A stretch of DNA of 64,000 bases, taken from assembly GCA_023846275.1 (NCBI GenBank), contig JAIUJO010000161.1, positions 350,558-414,557 on the forward strand, written 5' to 3'. The position numbers and the translations under genes are program-made. Position 1 is the first letter of the stretch; every line of letters begins with the position of its first letter. Below are positions 1 to 12,700 of the stretch, piece by piece. Source of the stretch: Vanilla planifolia (taxonomy: Eukaryota; Streptophyta; Magnoliopsida; Asparagales; Orchidaceae). The notes under the pieces were generated by a model, which worked only from the letters and a program-made list of their open reading frames with translations, ran no database searches and was not told the origin of the DNA.

Positions 1-3000
1 CACACTCATAGAAATATGACAAAATTAAAAACAATATGTTGAAATGAGACAAATTTTATGGGAAATTTAAATTAAAATATTTAATAGGATAGAGCTAATT
101 AGGAAGAGCCCACTAAAATTTCTTCTCTCGATTAAACCTTATTGGAATTATAAAATAAGTGTAAGTAATAATAAATTATTATATTTTAATTTTAATAAAA
201 TTATAATAATATAGAAAAGAGATAAAGTAAAGCAACATAATATAACCAAGTCAAAAAAAATTTTAAGGTCATAGGAGTGGATTTTAAGATTTGAATGATA
301 AAATAACCAAATCATACAAAAAATAATTGAAAAAAAATGTGTGCAATGTATTTGAAAGTTGCACTTGAAGATACTAACAAGTGCAATTATAACATCTTCA
401 ATTATAAAATTAGTCACGAAACAAAATATCTTTTAAAGTATTCTAAAACACTTGAAAATAATGTATTTAAATATATAAAAATAAAAATATGACTATGTAG
501 AGCTCATTAACAAAGTCTAACAAAGTTTTTTCATCTTGATTTGATCTAATTTTGAATTCCTAAAAATTACTAAAATAAATGAGTTTAAATAAAAATACTT
601 TATTTCATGTTCATATTAAGTAAATATATTTTAAAATTGAAATGAGATATATTTAAAAAATGTAATATAACCAAACCAAAGAGATAAAATTGTTATGAGT
701 GAAGAGATTTGGAGTCACATAGCAATATTTCCAAATATATGCAAAAAATTCAAACAACGATAAATTATTACAAAAATTTTCATTCAAAGATAATATGGTA
801 ATCGAGTGTAACATGCTCGATCAACAAATTTGGCAAGGATCTAAATGTTTTGTAAATGTTGCCAAAAATCATAGAAAAATATATTTCAAAATACAAAAAT
901 TAGGATTCAATTTGATAGAGTTTGTTAACAAACCACTAATAACATTTATTTAATCTAAACAAAATATGTTTTAAATTATTATGAATTACCAAAAGAAATA
1001 AACATAAATAATAATAATTTTTTATTTGTAATTATTAATCATAATTCGAAGATAAAAAGAGTCAATTTAAAGCCAATGAAATATAATAAAAAAAAATCGA
1101 TGTAATTGTCACATCAGAAAAGTTTTTTCGAATCATATTAACATAACTAACTCAAAGTCAAAATTATGAAGAGAAGAAATAAATTTTATAAGAAGGTTCA
1201 ATTATTAGATATTAGGGAGATAGAGTTTATGATTCTCAATCATTAATTTAGCTATAAGTTAACCTGTCTCACAAAGCATTCCAAACACTAAGAAAACAAA
1301 ATATTTAAAAACAATAAAAAATAAACTATTTCTATAAGGGTATTCAGGTTGAGCCAACGATTTTTTTCTTTCGTTTTGATTGCACCTCATATTGGAATAC
1401 TGCAAACTACAAAAGTTAATAAACCTAAAAAAATAAATTATTATTTTAGAAATAATTAGCTGTATATTAAAGTTTAAATCACATAAGTTAAAATAATGTA
1501 TATGGCTAAATCAAAAGTAACATAAAAGTCATAGTATAGTAAAATTAGATATTGAAAGTAGTAGAACAAAAAAAAAGCAAAATATTTTAAAACAATTTGC
1601 TTAATTGTAATGAAAAATTGCATTCTAAAATATAATGTGAATCAAGATTGAGTATCTCGATCATTAAATATGATATAAATCAAAATATCTCATAAATCAT
1701 GCTAAAATCATAAATAATAAAAATATTTAATAATATAAAAATAATTATTTAATTGGATTGACATCATTTAGATGAGCCAATAAAGTTTGTTTTGTCTACA
1801 TGGGACATCATCTTAAATTACTTCAAATTACAAAATGAAATAAACACAAATAAAACAACATTACTATTTTCAAATTAAGAAAATATTTTTAAAAAATTCA
1901 AGTGAAGTAAATTCAAGTAATATAATATAACAAAATAAAATAAAAAATTTAGAAGAAATGAAAGAATTTATTATAATGTTTTTCCAACATACAATAGAGT
2001 TTAGCTCCTACAATCAATCATGAAGTTTGTTACGAATTGAAATGTGTTGTAAAACTTGCAAAAATAATAGAAAACAAATATTAAGGGATTGAAATGGTAT
2101 ATCTAAATTGATTGACATCAACAAGATGATTCAAACAAAGTTTGGTTTTGTTTAAGTCTGATCTCCTCTAGAAATACTATGAAATTCAAAACAAAAACAA
2201 GATTAGATAAGAATAAGTTATTTTTTTAAAATTAATAAAATAAATAATATATGTAAAATGAGATAAATCAAAACATTATAATATATCCAAATCAGAGTGA
2301 TGCAAATGTCAAATGAGGAATATTTAGGGTTATTATCTATAATTACCAAATCGAAGCTAAAACTTTAAGTAAATGAGATAAATTAACAAAACAGTGACCA
2401 ACCAAGATATTAAAGAGATAGAGAATGAAATCCTTAATCCTTAACTTGGAAACAATTTGAAAGACTTCATAAAGTGTGCAATATACTATAAAATAAACAT
2501 ATCCAAAAAAGTAAAGAAATGAATTATTAATTAGATAGATGTTGCTTGAGACTAGTACAACTACATTTCTTTCATTTAAATTGAACATCTTTCGAAAATA
2601 CTATGATTTACAAAAGTGAGCAAAAGTAATAATAAATTATAAATTTAATATTAACAATGTATATGTTATGTTAAAAAGAGAAAAATTAAAACAATGTAAT
2701 ATAAATAACTTTGAAGGATGTAATTGTCACACAAAAATGAGAGTTAGAGTTTTATTGTAACATTTTTTGTTATAAAAAAAGGGTAAAAAAATTAAACAAT
2801 TCAATAAGAATTACAAAATTTTAAAAATAAAATATCCCCAAAAAAAATCAAATATTTAATTAAGTAGAGCCCTTTGAGATGAGTCTAACGAAGCTTGTTT
2901 TGACTCAATAAGATCATATTTGTAATAACTATGAAAAAACAAATAAATGTGCTTAAATAAAAATAAATTTTTTTTAATAAGAATTAAATATATGATGTAC

Positions 3001-5252
3001 TAAAAATTACACAAATAATAGTAATGTTATATAACGAAATCAAAACATGTGAGGGTGACACAAGAAGAGAATAATAGTTTATCCCCAATATAGCAAAATC
3101 AAAGCAAAACAAATGAGAAAATCTTATAAGGTGTATGAAAAACTTGCATTCTAACATCCTATGGAGATTGATTGTGACATGCACAATTATCAAATCAGGT
3201 CGAAATTGAAATGTCACATAAACTACACATGAACCCAATAAAATAAAATATTAAAAAATATAAAAATGAATGTTTGATAAGAGATAATAAATTGAGATTA
3301 TTCTAACATCGTATTCCAACTCAGTTAGACCCTATTTAGCATTACTATAACTGCCAAAGTGAATAGACAAATTGTAATAAATTGTTATTTTCAAATAAAT
3401 TTAAGCTAAGATAAGATAAATTTAATGTAATATAACAAAATAAAACTAACATGAATATAAAAAAAATATGAGATTTAAAGTTACGTAGCAATATATGAAA
3501 AAAAAAAATAAAATTAATGATATGCCATAAATTGTATAATTAACTTCAATTCCACAATACTATGCAGACTAAATTACCATGCTCGATCATCAAACCTAAT
3601 GCAAATTAAAATATCTCATAAATCATACAAAAACCTTAGAAATAAAGATATTTAAAAATAAAAAATGTTATTCAATTGGAAAAAAACTTGATGAGAAGAG
3701 TTTCATAACATTTTTTTTCATCTCAATTATGGCTCTTTTGGAATCACTATAAATTCTTGATGTAAATATACATAAACAATAAACAAGAAAAATTGAATCA
3801 ATATAGTATAACAAAATTAAAGTGATATAAAGTCATAAGGGATGAGATTTAGAGTCTGATAATAATATAAAAAAAAAAGTGAAATATTTTAAAAAATGAA
3901 ATAAATTATTCTAAGATGTATATAAAGGCACTAAGAACTTTGAGGTATAGCAATCCTAGTTCATTAAGTAAGAAATTAATCAAAATATCACATTATACAT
4001 GCCTAAACCCTACAAAATAGAATATTTAATAATCTAGAAGTTAAAATTAAATTAGAAAACACTCATCGAGTTAAGTCAAAAAATTAATTTTTTCCTTATT
4101 AGAGCATAGTCGAAATATTGTGAATTGCTAAAGTAAATTAATATAAATAAAAAAATATTATGTTAATATTAAGTAATATATACTAAAGTTTAAATAAGTA
4201 TAATTAAACTAATGTACTATCATAAAATGAAAGCAATGCAACTGTCGTTTGAGAGAAAAGTTAGAGTTTTATAGTAATTTAGCAAAAATCAAGAAAATAT
4301 TGTGAGGAAATGAGATAAAATGTATTAGAATGTTGTGCTCCAACATACTATGGATCATAAAATTAATAAAAATAAATAATTAAAATATAGTATTTTATTC
4401 CTAAAAATATATCCTGAAAATTAAAATAAAATAAATTATACTAAAGTAAAGTACCCAAATAAAAATGATGTAGATGTCACATAAAAGTAGAATTAGAGTT
4501 TAATAGAAATATAATAAAATGAATGAAAAATTTTTCAAAAAAAAGTCATAAATGTTATTAGATAGTTACGTTCAAATATAATAACATCATCGAGTCTAAC
4601 ACCCTCAACTATTAAATTAGGAAGTGAATTAAATGAATCATAAAACATACCAAAATTCTATAAAACAATAAATTTAAAAATAAAAACGGTATTATTTAGT
4701 TGTAATGAGCTAGTTGAGGGCAGTGCATTGATCTCTTTTGTTTAGATCAGGCCTCATTTGGAAATACTATGAAATACAAAAATAAATCAAGATAAATAAT
4801 AAAAAATTATTTATCTAATATTAAGTAAATATATAATATAACTAAAATTATAAAAACTAAAACAATATAATATAACTAAATCAAAATGATATAAAAATCA
4901 CATAAGTAGATAATTAAAGCTTCTTTGTAATATAACTAATTAAAAACTAAATATTAGAAAAAAAATAAGATAAATTATTCTAAAGCTTTCAATTCTAGGA
5001 TGTTAAGGAGATTGTGTGTAACATTCATAATTCTAAAATCAGTGTCAATAAAATGTCTCATAAACTAATATTAAAGTTAAAAAGTAAAATATAAAATTAT
5101 GTATTAAAATATATATTTATTGGATTGGCCTTGTTTAGTATTATCGTGAATTATGAACATGAATAATTATAAATAATAATAAACTATTATTTTATAATAA
5201 TTCATCATATATTAAAGTTAAAATGATATTAATTAACATAATAGAATATAAC
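1..5252 (+). repeat. 410-bp AT-rich satellite, forward block (about 13 diverged monomers)
   Basis: Tandem, strongly diverged monomers are recognised by recurring landmarks in fixed order: a 'gatagagctcat' box, 'catcttgattagatctcat', 'ggaattactatgaattac', an A/T block rich in 'aataataataaattatt', 'aaccaaatcaaag', and 'gagatcgagtgtaacatcc'. The first landmark lies near 89, 495, 913, 1335, 1750, 2107, 2532, 2862, 3279, 3675, 4054, 4697 and 5119, so spacing is about 330-425 bp with a mode near 410. A shortened monomer lies around 4340-4450. The window opens inside the array. No coding potential is seen: frames on either strand are short and broken. The strand given is a convention used to compare blocks. 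Confidence 0.9.
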
Positions 5253-6242
5253 ATTAGTTTAAAAATAATAATTTGTTACTACCTATGCTTATTCACTTTC
5301 TTAATTCATAGTAATTTAAAACAAGGTATGATGATGTTAAAATAAATATCATTAAAGTAATCTCGATGAGCTATATCTATGTAGATAATAATTTTTCTAT
5401 TTAAAAAAAATATTTTCTAAAATTTTAATACACCTTACCAACATTTTGCACCTAAATTCATGATTGACTAAGTTGCACTTGATCTCCTTAGTATCTTGGA
5501 ATGCAACCTTTCCATAACTTTTATCTCATAATTTCAATGTTGCCTTTGAATTTTTTCTAATATGACACAACTCTAACACTCCTCTAATATGACCTTTATA
5601 TATTTTTCTTTGGTTATATTATAATATTTGAATTTATATTATTTTTGATTTAATAAGTTGTAAAATGATTATTTATTGTTATATTCCATTATTTAATTTT
5701 TTAATTTGATATAGTTCCAATTATAGGCTTATGTAATTCAATCCATTGGACTTGTTTCAAAGTTCTTTGGCAAATTAGATATTTAATTGTGTATTGGTTT
5801 AATATTTTTTGTAATGCTTACATTGAATAGTTTATTCATATCTAACTTAATGGTCTATGGCAACACATAGAAGTCATTAGTATCATTTAATGCAACTTTC
5901 CCACAAAATGTTTCTCTTTTCTTTAAAATATTTGCTTTGATTTGGTTATCTTAATGTCTTAGTCTTAATCTGCTCTTATTTGACTTTGATATCACTTTAA
6001 AATTATTTATATTATCTTACTTTTGTGGCTCACATAATATATATATATATATAGGTAATTTAAAACTAATAATATTTTTATTTATTCTTGAAGTTTTCTT
6101 ATCATACTCCATCCATAATAGACATATATTTTTAAATTTCTTAATATTTTATTTTTCCTTTTTTGTACTCTTTATATGATGCTTCAAATCATAGCTAATT
6201 TTGTGATTGAGCTTATTACTTCTGATCTCTACAGTATCTAGG
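5253..6242 (-). repeat. 410-bp satellite, first inverted segment
   Basis: From about 5253 the same landmarks appear as reverse complements ('tgcttattcac...attcatagtaatt', 'gatgagctatatct', 'gcaacctttccataa'). The switch falls between 'agaatataac' and 'attagtttaaaaataataat' near 5250, with no obvious duplicated site. About two and a half monomers follow, then orientation flips again near 6243. A short (AT)n run lies at about 6037-6054. Confidence 0.85.
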
Positions 6243-6570
6243 AATCTCTTTTGAAATTATTATGAATTATTAAATTAAATATGAAAAATAATAAATTAAT
6301 ATTATTTTAATATTGAGTAGATCAATATTAAGGTTGGAATATGATAAATTAAAGTAATATAACATAAAAACGGACGTATTTACAAAATAAGAGAAAATTG
6401 AAAGTTTCATAAAAGTTACACAAAATAGAGTTAAACATTTGAAGATAACAAGAAGATAGAGCATAATATCCATGATTACCAAATCTATGTTGAAACAAAA
6501 TATCTCATAAATTCCATCAAAATCGAAGGAAAAAAATTTAAAAATATAGAGATAAAGAAAAAATATCATA
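6243..6570 (+). repeat. Single satellite monomer re-inverted to forward orientation
   Basis: The minus-orientation text ending 'ctctacagtatctagga' changes near 6243 to plus-orientation text ('atctcttttgaaattatta'). It then runs through 'attattttaatattgagt', 'agataacaagaagatagag' and 'ccatgattaccaaatc' to about 6570. It is one nearly complete monomer whose end breaks into non-satellite DNA. This is the only forward unit inside the 15.4-kb inverted block, so it marks a micro-inversion or an insertion by recombination. Confidence 0.75.
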
Positions 6571-6785
6571 GTGTGTGTTTTTTTGTGGTAGTTAACTATT
6601 TCTAAAATATCTAAAATTATCAGGCTTATAAACTTTTAAAAAAAATTAGTCTTATTATATATGTCATAATATATTACGATATAATAATTTTTCTTAAAAT
6701 AAAATAAGTAGATCATTATATAAAATATTACTTTTGCAAAATTAGGTAATTCTAAATAAAATGTTCCCAAAAATATTTTTGTAAA
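6571..6785. other. Non-satellite interruption at an orientation switch
   Basis: About 215 bp do not match the satellite landmarks in either orientation. The stretch contains a partial direct repeat, 'tttgcaaaattaggtaat' near 6734 and 'tttgtaaaattaggggat' near 6778. I see no open frame, no clear terminal inverted repeat and no clear target-site duplication. It could be a fragment of a small transposable element or filler DNA at a rearrangement junction. Its origin is unknown. Confidence 0.45.
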
Positions 6786-9700
6786 ATTAGGGGATATGTT
6801 GATTTGTACCATATTTATGTTTAAGAATGTTACAATTGATGTCCTTATTATCTTTCAATGCAACTTTCCAATGTAATATAAATTGGTTCTTCAAAATTTT
6901 TTTGCTTTGAAGCTTTTATAATATAAAGAAACTTTATTTCTCTTATCTTGTGGCATTTTCATCTCCTTTATTTGGTTATATTATATTTTTAAATTTAGGT
7001 TATTTTAGTTTTTAAAAATTATTTTCTCTTTTTAAAATAATAATATATTTTTATTAATTTTACTTTGATAATTTATAGTAATTCCAAACAATTTTTTACC
7101 ATGATGAAACAAATGTAGTAGTACTGATCTTGACAGATTCTTTCAAATTAGATATTCATTTTTATGTTTTTTAAATATTTTATTTCATCCATCTTTGGTA
7201 TGTTTTGTGATATGTTTCTATTGGTACATTATTTGATGATCGAGAACGAAAAATTTGACCTCCATAATTTCATGTAATCCAAATTTCTTATAATGTTTAT
7301 CTCAATTCTATGAATGTTTTGCTTTATTTGTTTATATTACAATGAAACTTTAATTTTCCTCTCATGTCACTTTTACATTAATTTCATTTTAGTAATATTG
7401 AATTACTTCATTTTATCTCACTTAAGGTTTTACAAATTTTTTCTGGTTAGTAAATGGAACATTCATTTTTTTTTCTTATTTAATTTAGTAATTTACTATT
7501 ACAAAAAAAGAAGTCCAGTCGAAAGAAAACAGAAGTCTTCTTGTTGGGCTCTACTAAATTAAATAAGTTTTATCATATTTTTGGGTGCATTAATTTTTTA
7601 GTCTTTAGAGCGTTTTACAAGGACATTTGATTTATCCCACATTTGATGATCAAAATTTTTACCCTTTATCCATTAAGTATCTTGGAGCACAACTATCCCT
7701 TATAATTTATCATTTTTTTTCAAAATTTTCAATTATATTTGTAAATGCTTCTATGAAACACTAATTCTAACACATCTAGCCTTCATATCACTTTGGTTAT
7801 ATTATTTTACATTGTTTCAACTTTCTTATGTTGTTATGAAACTCTAATTTTAATTTTTGCATCCTATATTTTTTCTCGTGAAGATCAGAAAAATGTAATT
7901 GGATGATTCTGAAATATCCCTATCCATTAACATTCTCATTTCGACATTATGAAATATGTTTTATCTTCTTTTTCATGCTTTAAGAGACATTTCAAACCAT
8001 ATGTAATCTCATGGTCGAGGATTAGATTTGACCAATCAATTTTCTTGGAATATAACTTTCTCGTACTATTTATCTTATTTTTTCAAAGTTTTCACTTCAA
8101 TATTGATATATTACTTTGAAACCCCAATTCTCCTCTCATATGATATTAACTTTATTTTGTTTTTTACTTAATTATATTGCATTAATTTATGTCATTTTAG
8201 CTTTCTTATGTATTTACTTAACATTAAATTATTAATTTATCATTATTTCACTTATTTACAATTGTAAATTGTAGATATTCCAAACGAGGTAAGATAATAA
8301 TGAACAAACAACTTCAGACACATCATAATGAGCTTCATCTAATTTAATATTCATTTCTATATTTCTATATATTTTATTTTTTAAGGTTTTAGCATACTTC
8401 ATCAGAACATTACTTAACAATAAAATAATAATTGTTTACCTTATTTTCTTATTTATTATAGCAATTTGCTTTAACTTTGAATGAGGTCTAACAAAGAAAA
8501 AACAAAATCTTTGAACTTGCAACGATAAGCTCCGTAAAGTTGAGTATGTATTTTTTTTTATTTTTTATTTTTTTTGTAGTTTTTTTACATGATCTACAAG
8601 AAATTTTAATTCTTATGTTATTCCATAATAAATGACATTGCACTTGATCTCGTTTCTATCTTCGAATGCATCATTCTCTTATAATTTGCTTCACTTATTA
8701 TTTTTCACTTTGATTTTGTGCTTTACTATTAAATTAATATTCTTGTTCTTCTCTCATGTAACATTTTCATTTTTTTTATTTTGTTATACTATATTTTCTT
8801 TAATTTATCTCATCTCAGCATTGTTATATACTTATTCAATATTTAATTATAGTTTGTTATTACTATTGCTTATTTAGATTGCGAAGTCTTAGTTTTCCAA
8901 ATTAGATGTGATAGAGATGACGTAAATGGCATTGGCATGTTTCAATATGCTCTATCCAACATAACATTTATTTTTTATATTTTAGAAGACTTTTTTATTA
9001 AATTTTTTCAATGTTTTAAAAATCATTTTATTTTATAATTGAATTGACCATCGAAGATGTTGTACTCAATTTCTCTATTATCATTGAATTGATCTTTGAA
9101 GCACAATTTATCATGCTATTTCAAATTGTTTGCCTTAATTTTGTTATACTACTATAAAACTCATATTCTTTTATCATAAAACATTTACATCAATTCGATT
9201 TATTTTAATTTTATTTCTATAATTTATCTCATTTCAACTTTAAAATATATTTAATTAATATAAAAATAACAATTTATTACTTTTATGCTTATTTATTTTC
9301 GTAATTCTCAAATCTAGAAAAACAATCAATCAAGCTGAAAAGAACACTATAGCCTTTTTCTTAACAAGCTTTATCTAATTAAATATTCCTATTTATATTT
9401 TAAAATATTTTATTTTCTTATGTTTTTTATAATTTAAAAGTCATTTTTTATGCCAATTGAGGATGTTGCACTCAATCCCTTAAACTTCTTGGACTGTAAC
9501 TCTTTTTCAAAACATCCATCATTTCTTTAAATATTTTTTTTATTATATTATTATAGCCATAAATCCCTATTGTGTGACTTAGCATTGCTCTAATTAGGTT
9601 ATATAATAATGCTTCAATTTATCTTATTTAATTTTTAATGTTTTGGTTTCTTAAAATTAAAATGATAATTCCTTATTATTTATGTTCATTTACTTTTGTA

Positions 9701-12700
9701 ATTCATAGTAATTCTATGCATTGTCTTAACCATATAAAATGAAGGTCATTGAATTCATCACAATGAGCCCTATAAAATTAAATATGTAATTTTAATTTTT
9801 AAATATTTTATGACCTAGAGACTCAGCTCTCTTCATAAGACATTCTGGATTGTACTTCATTTAATATTGGGAAATTTTGCACTTGATCCCTTTTTATTCT
9901 TTGTTTTCAACTTTCTTCTAGAATGTATTATTTGTTGAAATGTCTTTTAATTGTGTTATATTATATATAAACTTTAATTCTTTTGCCATGTCACATTTAC
10001 CAGCTTTTTTATCTTTAAAAATTACATTGAATAAATTTAGTTCATTTCAACTTTAATAAACATTTACTTAAAGTTGAAATATTTATTTATTATTGTTATT
10101 GATAATTTACCTTGCCAATTCATTGTAACTATAAATGGGGTCTAATCTAGAAAGAATAAATATGTTTGGACCATTCGCGATAACCTTCATATAGTTAAAT
10201 AATCTTTTTTATTTTGATTAAATTTAATTTTCTAGTGTTTTTGCATCATTTATGAAAAATGTTGCAAAAATTAAAGGATTATTTAATCTTTATTTTTTCA
10301 TATTTAATTTGGTAATGTTTAGAATTTTAAAAAGATGTTTAATAAAAAAGTCTTTAGATGCATTACTGATAAGCCAATCAAATTAGAAATCAATTCTTTT
10401 ATTTTTTAAATATTTAATTTTCTATGATTTTTTTACAATCTATGAGTTATTTTTATTAGTTAATTTTTTGATGATAAGTATATTACCTTAAAAACTTTTT
10501 GTTATTATAAAATTCAACTATTTAGTCATATTTATCTTTCTTCTTCAAATGTTTTACTCTGATTTAGCTATATTACTATGAAACTATAATTCTCCTCTCA
10601 AGTGATATTTACATTATTTTTATTTAGTTATTTTATATTTTTTTCCTTTTTCTTTTGTTTGGTGAAGAGGAAACAAATGTTATTGAACATGTGTGGAAGT
10701 GGCTTTATCTAATAAAATATTTTATTTTCTTTATTTTTGGCTTTCTTTATAGGGCATTTCCATTCAATATTAATATGAGGATGTTAGATTATGCACGAAA
10801 TCATAATATTACCATGAAATTCAAGTTTCTTGTAAAATTTATTAAATTGTTTTAAAATTTCACTTTTATTTAAATATAATACTGTGAAACTTGAATTGCT
10901 TGTTGCATTATCCTTTACTTTGCTTTAATTTTTTTTATTTTTTATTGTTTCAATTTATCTCATTTCGTCATTAATAAATATTTACTTAATATTAAAATAA
11001 TAACTTATTAATATTTTTATTTACTTTTTTTGTAATTAAAAGTAATTAGAAAAATTTAAATAAGATGAATCCATTTTTTTTTGGCATCTCTAACTTCCTC
11101 TATCTAATTAAACATTTATTTTTCCACTTTTATATATTTTATTTTTAGATGGTTTTCAATGTTTTATAGACTTTTCAAATTCTACTATATTAGATGATTG
11201 ACGATGGCACACTTGATCACTTTAGAACAACGGAAATATACTTTCCCATTTGTTCATCTCATTTCTTTAATTTTTTTTATTTCGCTATATTATTTTATAT
11301 CTCGAGAACTCCTCTTCTATGATATTGAAATCACTTTTATTTTGTTATTTTAATTATTATGTATTTTTAGTTTTTTTTGTAATTAATAGTAATCCAAAAG
11401 GTAGACTAATCAAGGCAAAACGCATGTCATTTAAGTATTTTTAGCAAACTCTTTCTAATTAAATATCTATTTTTTATAGTCTTAAGTAATTTATTTTTTA
11501 AATTTTATCACTTTTAAGAAGACCTTTTCATTTTTACATTATTTATGATTATGGATGTAGCACTTGATCTCTTTAAATCTTAGTACCTTGTTTTTATTCT
11601 GTTTGATATTGCAATAAAACATATTTTTTATGCACTATTGTTTAATTTAATAATTTTTAGTAATTCCGATCAAGGTTTCATTAAGACCAAACAATAGTCA
11701 TTGGACTCATCTCAATAAGTTATATCCAACAAAAGATTCATGTTTCTGAGATATTTTATTTTAAAATTTTTTGGTCAATTTATAAGACATCAATTTGTAT
11801 ATGATTTGATGATTACGGATGTCATACTTGATCTCCTTAATATCTTTGAGTCCAAATTTTTGCATAATTTATATCATTAATATAAAAGTTTCTCTTAAAT
11901 TTTCTTAAGTTACTAATAAACTAAATTTCTAATATTGTGTAGCTTTGATATCATTTTGATTTGTTTGTATAACATTACCTTGATTTACGATATTTCAACT
12001 TCGTATATTTCTATTTGATGTTAAAAGAAAAATATTTTATTATTTTTGGCTTATTTAATATTGATATCTATAAAAAATGCAAATAACGTCTGATCAAGAT
12101 AAAATAATTCTCCTTTAACCCATCTCAACTAACGAATTAAATATTCGTTTTGATATTTTTGAATATTTTATTTTCTTATGTTTTCCAAACTTTTTGTGAT
12201 TTTTTTTATTCATACCAAATTTGATAAATGAAGATGTCACATAAAATTTCCTTAGCATCTTGAAATGGAACATTTTAATAAAACTTATCTAATGTTTTCA
12301 AAAGTTTTGCATTGATTTTGTTATTTTACTACAATAGTCTAATTTTTTTATTGTGACTCTATTTTTGTTAAATTAGATTACATTACATTAATTTATTTCT
12401 TTTGATGATTATTATATAGTAACTTAATAAAAAAATAATTTTTTAATCTATTTATGCTTATTTTATTTTACAATTTATAGTAATTTCGAAAAAGGATTGA
12501 TGGAGATGAAATGAAATTTGTTGGACTCATCTTGATGAGCTCTATCAATTTAAATTTTTATTTCTATATTTTTAAATATTTCACTTTCAAGTGTTTTTGC
12601 ATATTTTATGAGATATTTTGATTCTTTCCTTTTTTAAGGATCTTGGATGATTCATCGTTTCTTGTTTGCATCCTATAATGTGACTTTCTTATGCAATTTA

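Noticed and set aside
6037..6054. (AT)n run, and similar runs near 14277-14290 and 25462-25476
   Set aside because: Short microsatellites are expected in DNA of this composition and show no association with other features.
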